Made by a program: the position numbers and the translations under genes. DNA of 64,000 nucleotides from contig JAKZZE010000022.1 in the NCBI GenBank assembly GCA_024220505.1, forward strand, positions 620,001 through 684,000, in the 5' to 3' direction. Origin of the DNA: Rhizopus arrhizus (lineage: Eukaryota > Mucoromycota > Mucoromycetes > Mucorales > Rhizopodaceae). Positions 33,903-47,900 of the stretch are shown here, in pieces. Below the pieces are notes generated by a model. That model had not been told where the DNA came from and made no database searches. It was given only the letters and a program-made list of their open reading frames with translations. The stretch's first letter is position 1; every line of letters begins with the position of its first letter.

Positions 33903-35364
33903 ATGCGTAATACCAAACTTTTAGCCGGTTCTTCTCACCCTGAACTTGCTCAACTTGTCAGCAAACGACTTGGAATTCCCTTGTCAGAATGTACCTTAAA
34001 AAAGTTCAGTAATAGAGAAACGAGTGTTGAAATTCGTAAGTGCATTTTTTTTACAAGTGAATTGATGTTTATGGAAGAAAAACAGATGTTTCAGTTCGTA
34101 ATGAGGATATCTTTATTATTCAATCGGGATCTGAGAATATGAATGACAATATTATTGAGCTCTGTATCATGATTCAGGCTGCTCGTATCGGTTCTGGTAA
34201 ACGTATTACTGCTGTTCTTCCTTATTTTCCTTACTGTAAACAAAGTAAGCGTAAAGGAAGAACAAGTATCACTGCTAAACGTAAAAATAACAAAAAATAA
34301 TACACTATTCCCTCTCCTAATCTTGTATATTCTAGTTGTTGCAAACATGTTGGCAGTTGCTGGTGTTGACCATATCATTGTAAGTTTGCAGTCAAAACAA
34401 TGTTTGTTTACTCATTATAAATAGACTATGGATCTTCATGCTTCACAAATGCAAGGCTTCTTTCAACGTCCTGTAGATAACCTCTATGCTGAACCCGTTA
34501 TTGCACGTTGGATTACACATACTGTACCTAACTGGCAAAATGGTGTGGTTGTCTCAAAGAACGCTGGTGGTGCTAAACGGTAAAGAAAAGCAAAGTACAA
34601 ACGAAAAAAAGGAAGACTAATGATTTATATCTTAGCGTTACCTCCTTGGCTGATGCTCTTCGTTTAGATTTCGCTTTGATTCATAAGGATCGTTCTCGTA
34701 ACGGACCTCAAGGGCATAACCGCCCCTATAGTGGTATGCCCAAATCAGGTGAAGGAGATTCCACAGTTCGTGTATTTGAAGAGGATGAAAACGAGGAAAA
34801 TGATGATTTGACTGCCTCTATTTCTTCATTGAATGAAACTGGTGGAAATGGAGATGTTTTGAATGCTGCTGTGAGTATTGTTGCTGATAAGGATGGCGAA
34901 AGTACAATTACATTAGTGGGAGATGTTAGAGACAAAGTGGCATTTTTAACTGTAAGAAACTTAATAATTATTATTGAGAATTAGTGTTACTGAAGCGTAC
35001 ATATATAGGATGATATTATTGATAACGTTGGTACCTTCTTGGATGCAGCAGATCATTTGATGAATAAATGTGGAGCAGATAAAGTGTACATAATTGCTAC
35101 TCATGGCGTGCTGAGTGGAAGTGCCATTCAAAAAATTGAAGAATGCGAAAGTGTATATAAATTGGTGGTTACTAACACATTCCCTATTCCAAAGACCAAA
35201 ATGGATCAATCCTCTAAATTGGTTGTTATTGATATATCAAACACCCTTGCAGAAGCAATTAGAAGAACTGTAAGTCATATTTATATTAATTGTTCTTTTT
35301 TTATTAATTTTTTGATTAGCATAACGGTGAAAGTATCAGTTATTTATTCAACCATGCAGAATAA
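33903..35364 (+). CDS. Ribose-phosphate pyrophosphokinase (PRPP synthetase), fungal form with insert
   Basis: Seven exons (33903-34035, 34086-34280, 34336-34379, 34425-34579, 34636-34951, 35009-35269, 35320-35364) encode 382 residues. It makes PRPP from ribose 5-phosphate and ATP for purine, pyrimidine, His and Trp synthesis. Visible motifs: [43 protein letters not shown] (ATP-site loop), [25 protein letters not shown] and the PRPP loop [14 protein letters not shown], with the C-terminal IATHGVLSG. About 60 residues of acidic, Ser/Asn-rich sequence (from [10 protein letters not shown] to GESTITL) interrupt the catalytic fold, like the non-homologous inserts of some fungal Prs paralogues that have regulatory or cell-wall-integrity roles. 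Which paralogue this is cannot be told. Confidence 0.93.
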
Positions 35365-36623
35365 AAAAAAAAAAAAAAAAAGGAAGCCTTACAAATTCTT
35401 TTATTTAGTTTTTGCGCGAAAAAAAGGCTTTTTTATGTTTGTAAATTACAATAGAAAAATAGAGGAGAGCGTGAATGCGACACTTTTAAAAAGTAAAAAC
35501 TACGTTACTAGTTGTAGCTTTGGCAACAAGCAAACCACTTCTAAGAGTATAAGCTTTATTAGGTAGTTTGATTCTATCCACTGTTAACATGAGGATTAGA
35601 AGTCCAAGTATATGGTAATGACTTTTTGTTACACCAGTAAAAAGGCCGAGTTAAGGAAATAAGCGTCAAATGTTGAAACATTGTGAGTATTTCGTGTTCT
35701 ATTTTTACTTTTTATTTATTTTGCTGATGTATATTAAGTAATGAGGCAAGGCTTTTCCGATTAATTGAATTTACTAATAGAGCCGATAAAAAGCCTTATT
35801 ATTTGTGAGTAATTGACCTATGATCCTTCTCCTTACCTTAAACTAACTAAACGCTAGTTCTTTCTAATAAAAAAATGTCAAAAGAAAAATGAAACGATCT
35901 ACAATATAGCATTCAACTAAAAAAGAAAAAAAAAAACACACACACACACACACACAGGGATAACTAGTTTTTCACTTTACTATTTTATATTTCAGTCATC
36001 AAAGTACTTTTTTAACGTTCTTTATTAGTTCTCTTGATGTATTTTTTTTTTTTAGAAAAAGATACTTACCCTCTTTTTGCTATATTTATCAACAGCTTGA
36101 TTTTTATAATATTCGTATCATCTTATTTGATCTTTTAGATTATTATTAATTGGATAGTAATGCCCATGTTTAATTATGAAGTTCTGTATAGCATTGCGTG
36201 TTGATCAAACTCACCCCTTAATGCTAAAGGTGCTGAACTCGTTTAAGGAGCCATCATTCTGTTTTATTTAGATAATTAAAGCAATCGTTTTCTTTCCCTA
36301 TTATACGTTTTATGATATCACTTTTGAAGCCATTAAACAAAATAATTAAACCTGTAGTCGTAACAGACAAAAAGATAGAGCATATTGTGACAAAATACTT
36401 TGTTTTAGACACAAGTCATTTCTTCATTTAAATGATTTGTACTTTTTTCTTTTCTTTTGTACCTTTGACATCCAAAGATATTTAAAGCTGTGTATCACAA
36501 AAATAGAAACCTAAAGAGAGGAGGCAACGGGGTTCATGAAGGAGAAATGGGAGTTTTCTTTCTTTTTTCTTCTTCTTTTTGTTATTTAAATAAATTTAAT
36601 TGTATCTCGTCGTCTTATATGCG
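35365..36623. other. Intergenic with a CA microsatellite
   Basis: 1.26 kb of AT-rich sequence. A (CA)n run of about 11 units lies at 35936-35957. The 3' part should contain the promoter of the Bem2-like gene, with pyrimidine-rich DNA at 36550-36585. No gene seen. Confidence 0.5.
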
Positions 36624-39600
36624 ATGAATTCAAGAAAAGTAAAGAATATAAATGATACTATACCAAATTCTTCTGGAGAACAACTAGGTTCTCGCAATAA
36701 CGCATTTAATTTCATCAAAACTCGATTTTTTCCAAATAACAATAATGCAGACGGTTTTCAAAAATCAGTGGACAGCAATAACAAAAAAAATTTACAGTCC
36801 TCAAACTCTCTAGCAGCCTATCCTCAATCTTCGCTTGTATCCGATCCAGTATCACAGGTAGCTATCAAACCTACATCACGTTCTTTTGATGAACTTCCTG
36901 TTTCGAAGTCTCCTCATCAGAAGATTAAAGGTCAAAGGCCCATGTCCATGATGGCCATGGAGTCATTACTTGTGCATTCCAGCAATTTAATACCAATCAG
37001 TCGACGTAATAAGAGCAATACTAGACCAGAGAAAAGAGTCAGCTTAATAGTACTCAGAGAAGGTTATTTGTTTAAAAAAACGGATTTTCGTCCCTTTCAC
37101 AAGCAATCAAAGTTGGATAGAGGATGGAAACTGTATAAAGTCATATTAAGAGGGCATAAACTCTACCTCTTCAAAGTTCATGGCGAGTCACCACTTCGAT
37201 CACTGTTTCCTTCATCACCTTCTTTGAGTATTTCTTCGTCAATTGATAATAATAATTCAACAACTAGTCTAAAGCTTGCCTCGTCTGAATTTGATCAAGA
37301 AGCTCAGCAAGCTTTTTTCCATAATTCAATAAACTCTGCTCAAGGCTCACTATTTATGGAGTTAGACCAGATTATTATGCAACCAAAGAGGCAGGTTCAG
37401 CTGGTGATGGATGGTAATTACCTGTATGTTTGCTATCGGAGCAACAAAAAACAATTATGGAAAATTGAACAAAAGATTTCCATTCAACAATTAAAAGTAA
37501 CACAACTTAATTCATGTGTGGATTCGATGGATTCACCCATTTCACCTACTTCAGTCAACTCTCAGCAGTCGGATCTATTTTTAAATAGTAACTTGGGTAA
37601 CATGGTGTTCAACATTTCATTCATAAGCAAGTCATTAATCTTGGGCGTTTATTCAACTCAAAATCTTCATGCTGGTCAGACTTGGGTCCAAACGTTCCAG
37701 AGCATTTGTCAAAAGAAGTATATATTTATAGAGGAAGATTTGTTTAGCAGTAAATCTAATAGCAGCATCGATTGTCGTGAGTCTATTGATCCGTCTGTGA
37801 CAAGTACTGCTACAACCGCGCACGATCTAGAACCTGGCATGGAAAGCAAAATGTATAACGTTACACAAAGATATCATCATGATCTTTTACGGGAATATCG
37901 GCATGATAACAGTGTTTACATTATCGGTGGAACAATGACAGCCCTTGTTCATGAATTACTGTTCACAGATAGTGTGGATTATTCACATATTTTTTTGCTT
38001 AATTATTCCACATTTACAACCGGATTGTGTGTATTAAATGAAATCAAGGCGTTGGCATTAGATCTCTCAACAAAACTTGACACTCGAATATTGAATCTAT
38101 TTACATTTTGGTGCGACAATTTTGCTTTGGATGTCATGGGAGACGTAGCCAGTGGCATGATATCTGTCTTGGAAAACATAAACACAGTTGACACGGCAAA
38201 AGTAAAGAAGCTTGTTCTTAATACAGTTAATGAAAACGCCAAATTTGCAGGTGGCGATGAAATAAGTAAAAAAAAGAGTTGTTAAAACTCTCTTGGGTTA
38301 AATAATCACTAACATATTCTTAAACCCCTTTTAATCATCACCCTTTTCTATTCCCTTTTTCTTTTAGAAAATCAACATAACATACAAAGATCAAATGATC
38401 AAGAAAGGATGAAAGCAGTGGAAATAGAAACGAGCCTAGGAAACAACTATGACTCTGTTGATTTGACTAATTTGTCTATTGATGGTTTTTCGCCTGCTCT
38501 TTTTTTGAGTATCTCTCCATGTAGTTTTGCAGAGCAAGTTTATTTATTTCATTTATCGCAGCATTCAAAGCATAGACAAGCATTGATGAATCCTTTATCT
38601 TATCTACCCAGACCTCAAACTTCAACTGAAATGCTCAATTCTTTGCTGTTCACGACCGCTTCTCCTCATTTCTTGACAAAGCTGATTCGAAATCATGTTT
38701 TGATTGATTCCCAGCAGCAGCAGCAGCAAGATGGTGTTCTCTTAAGAGCACAGCTCTTGAAACATTGGATTCTTGTTGGTATTAAATTACTTGAATTGGG
38801 AGATATTGGAGGATGGTGTGCGGTCTCAATGGGGATATGTTCTGTTGGCGTTGTTAGGCTAAGAGACACTTGGAAATTAATAGAGCGCAGTTTGGCTGAA
38901 ACTGTTCAAACCCAATGGGCACGCATATTAACAGAACATGGCTTATTTGAACAAAGTATCTGGTCTGAAACATGGGAAAGAGAAAATCGTACAAGCTTTG
39001 CCAAAGTCCTCGATCTGAATCGTGCTGATACGCTTCCATTTTTTGGTACCATTCGACAGGCCGTTGACCGCCAGAGAAGACGTCCAACAAAATCTTTGGG
39101 TCCAAACATCATCAACTTTGAAGAATGTGAGTGTATCTATAGGATAATTAAGCAAGGCTTAATCGAATGGAAGCAGCAACCAAATCGATCTAATTTCAAT
39201 AAGAACATACAGCTCGTGGAACCTCTTCAATTATTCTTTGAACATTCTGTAACGGATTTGGTCTCAGTTCCGCACGATTTAAAATACTTGCAAGAATCCT
39301 CTCTGGCATGCGAACCCAAAATATTTGGACAAGTTCATAATTGTCACAAACTCAACAACAACGAAATCATGGCAGATTTAAAGCCACCTTCCAGTTCCTC
39401 ACTCCAATTTCCGGCTATACTGGAGAGCTGTACACTTTCGGAGAATGGTAAAAATTTAATCTATCCGTCCAAACAGATGGAATTTGATAATGTGGACAGT
39501 AAAGGAGCCAGTTCATACTCTCATTTACACCATTCAGAGGGGAATATTCTAGAAGCTGTTTACTCAAACAGATTTACAGATAGGAAAGGCTTTCGAAGGA

Positions 39601-42600
39601 GAACATTTAATTCTCCTTCTGATATTGATCCCACAGCAGCAAACAGTGACTTGTGCAGCAGTAAAAATGATGTTGTGGAATCAATCAGTAGTAAATCATG
39701 GTTTGGTTCTATTTCTTCTTCGCGACAAAATTCGACCTATTCATCAGAAGTAACTCAAAAAAATTTTGTCTCACAGTCTTTTAATGGTGAGATTGACTTG
39801 TCCATCTTACAAGGAGAACTTATTTTTGCAACATCAGTCATATTGAAAGGCAAAAAAAACATCATTTACCAATGAAGCGGACTGAGTCGTTGCATTCTGT
39901 TCAATTTTTAAAACAAGGTATAAAATAAAGAAAGTTCACATTATATAATAAATTAAAAATTATACATAGAAGAATATACTGAAGATGATACCAATAGCTT
40001 TGATCAATCTGAGCTACTAGTTACTGTTAAAGGTGCCCATTTTGACCATTTGATTGAATGTCTTACCAGCAGTGTATCATTTTACCATGACTTGCTTAAA
40101 GAACAGTGGGAAAATGCTTTTTTAAATGAAGAACTGCAACATCAAGTAGATAGAGTGGCTATGGACGATGAAAATTTTATAAATGTATTCTTCATCGCTT
40201 ATCGAAGCTATTACACATCTACACAATTACTGAATGCACTCCACAGAAAATATTTGGATGCAAAATCAAAATGCAAATGGTCGACTAAAAGAAAAAATAC
40301 AAAGTTGAGGTTGATGGAAACATATTTTCCCTCAAACATTTTACAAGGTTCAAGCAATGATGACATTGATCAAGCGGAAGTTGATGTTAACTCTTATGAC
40401 TGGAAAAAAATGTCATCGATTCAGCTTCGAATATTAAACTTGATCTCATTTTGGGTTGAAGAGTATCCATACGACTTTATTGATGAGCCTGAATTTATTC
40501 GGCAAACTAATACTTTTTTGAATAATGCTAAAGATGATCTACACAGCTGGTGTTCACTACTGAAGAATTATCTGCAAAGACACAAAGAACAGAACGAGGA
40601 CTGTCAAAATGTAAAACAAAAAGGGTTAACTGAAACACTTAGCATTGGAAGCAAGATTGAAAAAATAATCAGCAAGTTAGAATATCGATTTATTCATAAC
40701 AGTTTATCTCCTTGTTACCATATGAAGTCTATTCAGTTCAATACCGAATGCCTTAGTAATGCACAAGATTTATATTATAGATTGATGCATAATTCTCAAC
40801 TTTTTGTTGCAACAATATGGCCAACGACAAACAAACAAGTGCCTTTATCAGTATCTCACGAACCATTAGAACAAGCGATAAAGAATTTCATAGACGATTA
40901 CTCACCAGAGTACCTGTTGGAACAAGTGGACAGAAATGTTATTCAGCTGTTTGAGTGCATTAGTATCCAAGATTGGGCTCAGACATTTGATGTGTTGGAA
41001 GCTCAATGTGGAGATTTGTACGCTTGGCTGCCTGCTCGCAAGCCCAGTCGTACATTGAAAATATCTACTGCATTTGCAACTGTGATCGGCGCGCCGTCCT
41101 CTCACACTTCTGATTACCATGTCCTGCCAGATGAAGTTGTTGTCTCTGACATCTTTACAGCAATTCAGGGTGCCAAAAGATCAGTGGTTTCTCCTTCAGC
41201 ATTCTCTGATGACGACCTTATGTTGGCTTTTCCAGGTTCTATTCAATACCTCTGCTGTATGCATTTTATCATTCGTAGCTGGGCTATTCACGAAATCTCA
41301 TCATCTAAAATTGATCTCAAGACACGAGTAATGCGAATTGAAAAGTTTTTGAAGATTGTTTTGTTGAGCAAAGTATGTAACGAGAGAATGGCTCTTTTTC
41401 CGGAATTAAGAGGATCCGAATCAATCAAGAAGAGAGTTCCTGGGTTTGTCGAATATGCAATTGCCAGTGCTCTTATTAGTCCTGAAGTCAGGTTGTTTTC
41501 AAAAGCTTGGAACGATATAGCTGCTAAATATGGCCAGAGTGACCTGGATTCGTTGGAAACTTTACTCAACAAGATGCAGTCCACTAATTCAGTGACAGGA
41601 TCAACTTCCCTGACAGCGCCCTCATCAACTTATCAGGTTGAAAAACCTGTTACAGTTGTGCCTAGCTTAGGATGGATACTTGAACGTGTTGTAGAGATTT
41701 GTTTTTCTGTGCCTGATACAATTGACAAAAAAGAGAACATGATAAACTTTGATAAGAAGAGATACTTGTATCACTTTCTAGAATTAGTCATTAACGTACA
41801 AGCCGATATCAATGAGAAAGAAAAACAGTATACAAAAGACAAATGTCTCAACTTATCTTTTTTCATTTCACCTAACCCAACAAAGATGAACTGGGAGGGC
41901 TTAAAAGAGTATGCTTCTCGAGAGAACAAAAGGGGAATAGCACAAGGCACTTCATCCAGCATAAATCTACTTGGCTCTTCAAGTAGATCTCAAGGATCAA
42001 AAACAGCTGTTTTCAATAAATTAATTACAAAACAAATAGACAAACTGAAAAGAGATTTCAAAGAAAGAGATCGCGTCGATAAAGATTTACTTGCATTGCA
42101 GCATAAACTACAGAAAAAACAGATGGAGCAAGCAAAGTCTTTTGAAAAGCAAGATAAGCCATACAACGTAATGCCTCGAATCAACTCGTTTTTTAAAGGT
42201 TTACGGCCAGTATCAATGGTATCGTCCCCTATCCAGCACGTTTTCTCATTAAACAATAACGAATACCCTCTTACTGCTACAAAAGCTTCCACTGTCATTA
42301 ATCTGATTCATTCAACCACATCTATAGCTAGTACTTACATAAAAAGAGATTTTGTCTTCCGTATCGTCACAGAGGAAGGCGGACAATATCTTTTTCAAGC
42401 AATGGATCGTCCAGATATGCAGGGTTGGATGAGTCAAATAAATGATGCAGCACGAGAGGGAGCAGTTAAGCGCCAAAGTGTTCTTGCTGCTGAATCTTTA
42501 GATAATGAATGTGAAAGAAGAAAAAGCGCAATATTAACTGAAGCTTCGTCTCGTAACAAACCCACATCACATCGCAAATCTGTTTATGGTGTTTCTTTGG

Positions 42601-43351
42601 ATGTACTAATGCAAAATAGACACATTCCTCTTATTGTAGAAAAGTGTATCCAAGAAATAGAAAAACGTGGCCTGGAAGAAGTTGGCATCTACCGTGTGGC
42701 TGGAACTGGTTCTATAGTGACCGCTTTAAAAAAAGAATTTAACAAAGAAATTAACAAGGTGGACCTCAGTGATCAGAAATGGGCAGATATCAATGTGATC
42801 GCTGATGCCTTTAAACAGTTCTTACGTGAACTACCAGAGCCTCTGTTGACTTATAAATATTATGATGAATTCATCAATGCTTCAGGTAATATTAGCATTA
42901 ATAAAAAAAACACGCGTACAAAGCTCCCCCCAAAAAACTCTTGGCTCACAAGTTAAATTTAGCTTCAGAAGATCATGACCAACGGGTTTATTTAATTAAA
43001 GAAGTGCTCAACAAATTACCCTCTTCTAATTACGTTCTTCTCAAACGAATTATTGAGCATTTCGTAACGTATGTACAAAAATCAGCTGTAATAACATGTA
43101 TTAATTCTATTAATGTTAGTGTAACTGATTTTGAAGCAATAAATCATATGTATGCAACTAATTTGGCTATTGTCTTTGGACCTACTTTACTTCAGCCTGC
43201 CCCTGGCCCTGCTTCATTTGTTACTACAATGTCAAACTTAGGTCATCATCAGAATACTGTCAAATATCTTATCTTGAATTATCATTACTTATTTGACGTT
43301 GAAAGCGAAGAAGTAGAAGCAAAGGATGAACGGTCTTTGATTATGGAATAA
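36624..43351 (+). CDS. Bem2-like RhoGAP with two PH domains and RasGEF-like modules
   Basis: Exons 36624-38265, 38368 to about 39917, 39970-42885, 42924-43351; about 2,165-2,178 residues, the size of yeast Bem2. Order: disordered Ser/Asn-rich N-terminus; split PH domain near 144-362 (EGYLFKKTDF to QTWVQTFQSIC); RasGEF-N-like helices from about 427 (GGTMTALVHELL); Cdc25-like region about 570-830 (LLKHWILVGIKLLELGD); a second RasGEF-N/GEF-like region; PH domain about 1805-1890 (FRIVTEEGGQYLFQAMDR to GWMSQINDAA); C-terminal RhoGAP with the arginine finger in VGIYRVAG and LLKRIIEHF. RhoGAP proteins turn off Rho/Cdc42-type GTPases in polarity and wall growth; the GEF-like parts are probably structural. 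Exon 2's frame ends at a TGA (39873), while the next frame (RTESLHSVQFLKQ) joins exon 3. Either one A is missing in the A8 run at 39852-39859, or a 41-bp intron (39837-39877, weak GTCATA donor) is spliced. The last intron is only 38 bp. Confidence 0.9.
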
Positions 43352-43759
43352 GCATTAATCTCGCTGAAATCGAACAAAGAAAAATCTTTAACGTTTTGCC
43401 TGAATACTGATTATTATAGTCAGCCACCCTCTTCCTCTTCCATGTGGCTGGTCCATACTTTTTTTATTGAATAGCATTATAATAGTATACAATAAATATA
43501 AAATAATATTAGTACAAGTTGACCGGCTGATATTGTCTTCAATTAAAGAAGATATATTAGCCTTAGCCAAGAAAAAAAAATCAATGATAGAAATTGGCTT
43601 TTCTGAACTTCATTCTTTGATTCTCTCACTTGTTGATTATCTGAGTTTCATCAATATATCATATAAATAGAAGTAGTTACATCAATCAAACACGGAATTG
43701 CACTTTTCTTTTTCTATTCTCTTTCTTTACATTATCGATCAAGCATTAAAAAAATTTCA
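43352..43759. other. Short intergenic spacer
   Basis: 408 bp of AT-rich DNA between two same-strand genes, holding the 3' flank of the Bem2-like gene and the promoter of the SWIRM gene. No RNA gene seen. Confidence 0.5.
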
Positions 43760-44976
43760 ATGAGTCAAAAGTATTTTATCAAATCAAGCAATAATATCTT
43801 GTCTCCACCTACCACGCCTAAACGAAGCCCAGAAGCGTGCTTTTATGGCATATCTACAAACGACAAGATCATGTATGAAACTTCTGATACTTATCCTGGT
43901 TTTGTAACATCGCCTTCCTCACAATCTCCACCATATTCCCCTCCTTTACCTACTACATCTAGTATTCAGTCCTCTTCTCAATCAGGCGAGTGCAGACCTA
44001 ACGTTTATATTGTACAACCACTTTCATTCACAACATTGGTCAACGATTCTCATCATTCTGCACCGTCGCACCGCCGCAAGCGAAAGCCGAGTATCCCAAT
44101 TCATAAGATAACAAAGGGCACATTTACAATGCCCCTTATGCCCTTATTAAAGCATCAAAAGAATCTTGCGACATTATGTAATAACGACAAAGCTTTAGTT
44201 TCATTTTCAGATCAGACAAGGGAGCGTAAATACAAATTTATGAATTGTGCAACAAAAAGGAAATTGTTACGCTTGGCAAAAGCAGAAGATAACGAAAACG
44301 TGGGAGATCATTCGCTAGTGAACTCATGGGATCGTAAATCATCTTTAATTAATAAACGCATCTCCAATACATTCGAAGACAAACACTACAACCAAACAAT
44401 ACTATCTAGCGATTACAGTTGTCAAGATCATGCCCAGTTTCCTTCATATTCTGATCCAAGCGGAAGTAAAGTCAGGAATAAGCCACCTATTCAAAGTAAC
44501 AAAGCCATGAGAGACACAGCTCAATTCTATGATAATGTAACCGCTGATAGTGACATCGCTACTATTTTTAAAGATAAAGAAGATTGGATTCCAAAGACAG
44601 ATGTATTTGAAAACAGAGCTGGAATACGTATTTCCTGGAAAGGTAAAGAAAGAAAAGGATGCGATTACAATTAAACTTTGACAAAGAGTCTAAAACATAT
44701 ATGTTAGGATCTCCATTAAAAATACAGACAATGCCTCATTTTGAAAAACTACATCCCGGTGAAGTTCCAATTGCTGCTACTCTGCGTTTAACACCTGAGC
44801 AATACTTAAGATGCAAGTATGCTTTAATATTAGAAGCACACAGAGCTGCTCAAGACAATGCATTGTTCAGAAAATCAGAGGCGCAGAAGGCATGCTGCAT
44901 TGATGTGAACAAGGCAAGCGTTCTTTGGAAGGTCTTTGGTAAACTGGGTTGGTTGGGTTCAAAGTGGCCAAAATAA
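43760..44976 (+). CDS. SWIRM-domain protein (putative chromatin factor)
   Basis: Two exons (43760-44642, 44708-44976; 65-bp intron) encode 383 residues. The first 290 are disordered and Pro/Ser-rich (SPPYSPPLPTTSS) with a basic patch (SHRRKRKPSIP). The last 90 form a clear fungal SWIRM domain: WKG-SPLKIQTMPHFEKLHPGE, AATLRLTPEQYLRCKYALILE, AHRAAQDN, FRKSEAQKACCIDVNKASVLWKVFGKLGWL. SWIRM helices occur in chromatin-remodelling and demethylase subunits and bind DNA or histones. Here the domain is single and C-terminal, as in yeast Fun19-like proteins. Role in transcription is inferred. The frame is lost unless the intron is removed, and the join falls inside the domain's first motif, which makes the splice secure. 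Confidence 0.85.
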
Positions 44977-47900
44977 CCATGACAATATGTAAACAATCTG
45001 TTCCTTATTTATAATAACCATTACATTATGATTTATATTTTATGCCCATAATCATTTCTAAACCTTTTTTTCTTTCACTTTTTTTTTGAAGAGGTATTAT
45101 ATAAAGTTCAATATTTATGTGTATATGCATTTACTCTTTTTTTTTTTGACTATATATTTTTTACTATAAAGCAATTGAGCTGCTGTTGAATTAAGCTCTT
45201 ATTTCTTTTGCCAAGACAAAACTGTCGTACTTTTCCTAATTTTTAAGTTTTTTTATCTGATAAATCTGTAGATTGGCATTATTAAACTTTTTTGCATAAA
45301 GAGCATTATAGTATTATAAAATGATCAATATATCAGCATTATGAAATTGATTTCAATGGACATATCATTCTAAATTTTATAAATACTTGCCTATAATCTC
45401 TTTATCACTTTTAAAACAAAAAATAAAAGCATCAGAAAAGCGGAGAAATCCCATTTCCGAACCATTTTAATGGGGAAATCTCAAGCTCAAGCCTGGTTTA
45501 TAATTTCTAAATTTGTATATTTAATGAATCAGATTTTAATACAACGCCAAGAACAAGACCTGTCATACTTTACACAAGTGATAATCTTTCGATTATTTTA
45601 TTACAAAAGGGGAGAGACCCTTCATTGGTTTCTTATTCTTTGGTAAATGTAGTTTACAAATTCAACTGTGAAAACATGGTAACAGAAGATATATTGTACC
45701 TTTGGCAGCTTCTTTTAATAATATGTTGACTGAAATTGACATCATTACTGTATGCACGCGAAAGTGAGTGCAAACAAAAGTTTTAAAGTCATTCGAGCTA
45801 ATTAACTATAACGATACATTATTATAAAGCGATTTGTTTTGTAAACATCATAGCTATAAACTATAGCTTGTCTTATTGCTTCACTGTTTATTGGCCCTCT
45901 TTTTCTCACTTTTTTTGTATGTGCTATAAGTCTGTTTGCTTTTGCAAATTGCGCCAAGACAGCTACGCAGGCTAATTGCACGTATTGTTTTTGATAGTTG
46001 GAACATCATTATGACTTGCTAAGTACACTGACTATGTGTATTCTCAGGTTTATGCGTGTATGCAGAAACATAGCGATCTGTGGCACAAAAAAAGGAGTGA
46101 TATTGTACCTTTATGGTGTATTATAAAAACTTTAGTCTTCTGTGTACCATAAGCATTAATTATACCAATATTATTAACCCATTAACCGGAGTAATTCGGT
46201 TGGACCTATAGCCTCTTGTCATTGTCTTTTATTTCACGATATTGACACAGACATCCGTTAGTTTCAGTTAAAAAATTACAAGATTTCTCACAAAAGACAT
46301 CAAGTTAACTACAAAAGATTTGAAATATATCTGTAATTTTCATATTTAGTAATGAGAGTTTGCTCTAGTTATTGATGACACTTGCTGTAAATAATTTATT
46401 TATCTTAATTTCGTCTGTTGTAATTGGCTCAGGATCCGTTAATCAGGTAAAAGCCCTGTGGATCATCTCTTTCCCTCTTTTTCTTAATAGTATCTTTGTA
46501 ATCTGACAACTGTTAGTTGAATACGCTCATCTATAACTCATTTTCTGGAAAAGCATAAATTTTACCAAGATGACCAAGCTGTTGGCTTCCGACTTACTCT
46601 ACCATTTAACACAACGTTAATGATTTAAATAAACAAAACACCGAAGGGCTTTTGCATAAAGTAACTTTAAAATTTCGATATCATGATCATTGTTCATTGT
46701 TTTGCGGTTGAAAGATATAAACGCATATGAAAGATTCACTTTTTTTAATAGGATTTTGTACAAAATATTACTATTTTTTTAAAAAATTTGTAACTTCTAG
46801 ATCTCTTGACCTAGCATGAAATGACATTTGAAACCCTTTTTTTTTTAATTCTAATTAAAGAATTCATAATTTAAAATAGTTAGAATCAAAACAGCAAAGG
46901 CAAAAACAACTGCTCAAAATATGAACTAAAAAAGCACCTTGCCAACAGAACAGAGATAAAAGTGGTGTGTAACAGCAAATCTTTTATTCCATATTTGGAA
47001 AACATCTGATCGATCTATGAAACCTTTTTTGGAATAGTGTAATGCTTTTTTACAAGTTACATTAAATAAAGTGCAGCCGTTGTGGAACTATCAATTGTTG
47101 ACTTTGCTTTTGAGCAATTCTCTGTATTTTTACAATACAACTCTACAAAAAATAAGCTTATTTGATTCATTATAAATACCAAGAAAATAGGTTATCATAA
47201 TACCTTGATAAGTAAGCAAAGACTTCATATATTAATTTAAGTCATTGTAAATGAATACATTTTTTTTTTTTTTCAAAGATCCTTGGTTGCATTCAATTTA
47301 TTTTCAAAATGCCATAAATTATTATAAACATATAAAAAACATTGGTTTACTAATAAAATATCCTATTTTAATTAGATATAAATTTATTTGCAATTCACAA
47401 AAAACTTTAAATCAAATAAAACTAGTTATATACACAAGGAAATTTGACATCATCATCAGTGACCAAAGCAATATGAAATGTGAAATATAGCTAGTTCCAT
47501 CGTTCAGGATTTAAATGTTTTTAAATAAATTACAAGGAAAAAATAAGTAATTAAGGACAAGTTCGCTTTACACTTGCGTAGACTTTGATGTTGTCATTAA
47601 TAATTTCAAATCTGTATATTTCACTATAAATTTGATGAACAAACAGAGTTATGAATACAATTGCAAATATCAAAAAAGACCTTCACCCAAGTCATAGTTT
47701 GCAAACCTATGTAGTTCTTTGCTTTCCTTAGCTTTCGATCTATCAGCATTAAGTTACATTTTTATCATCTATAATTTATATGTGCTTTCCATTAGCAAAA
47801 GTTGGAATAGTAAAAATTCTATATTTAAACAGAAACTTTTATTTAAAATAAACTTCATTTAGGCGCATGATATTCAATGTATACATCACTTTCGCCCGAG

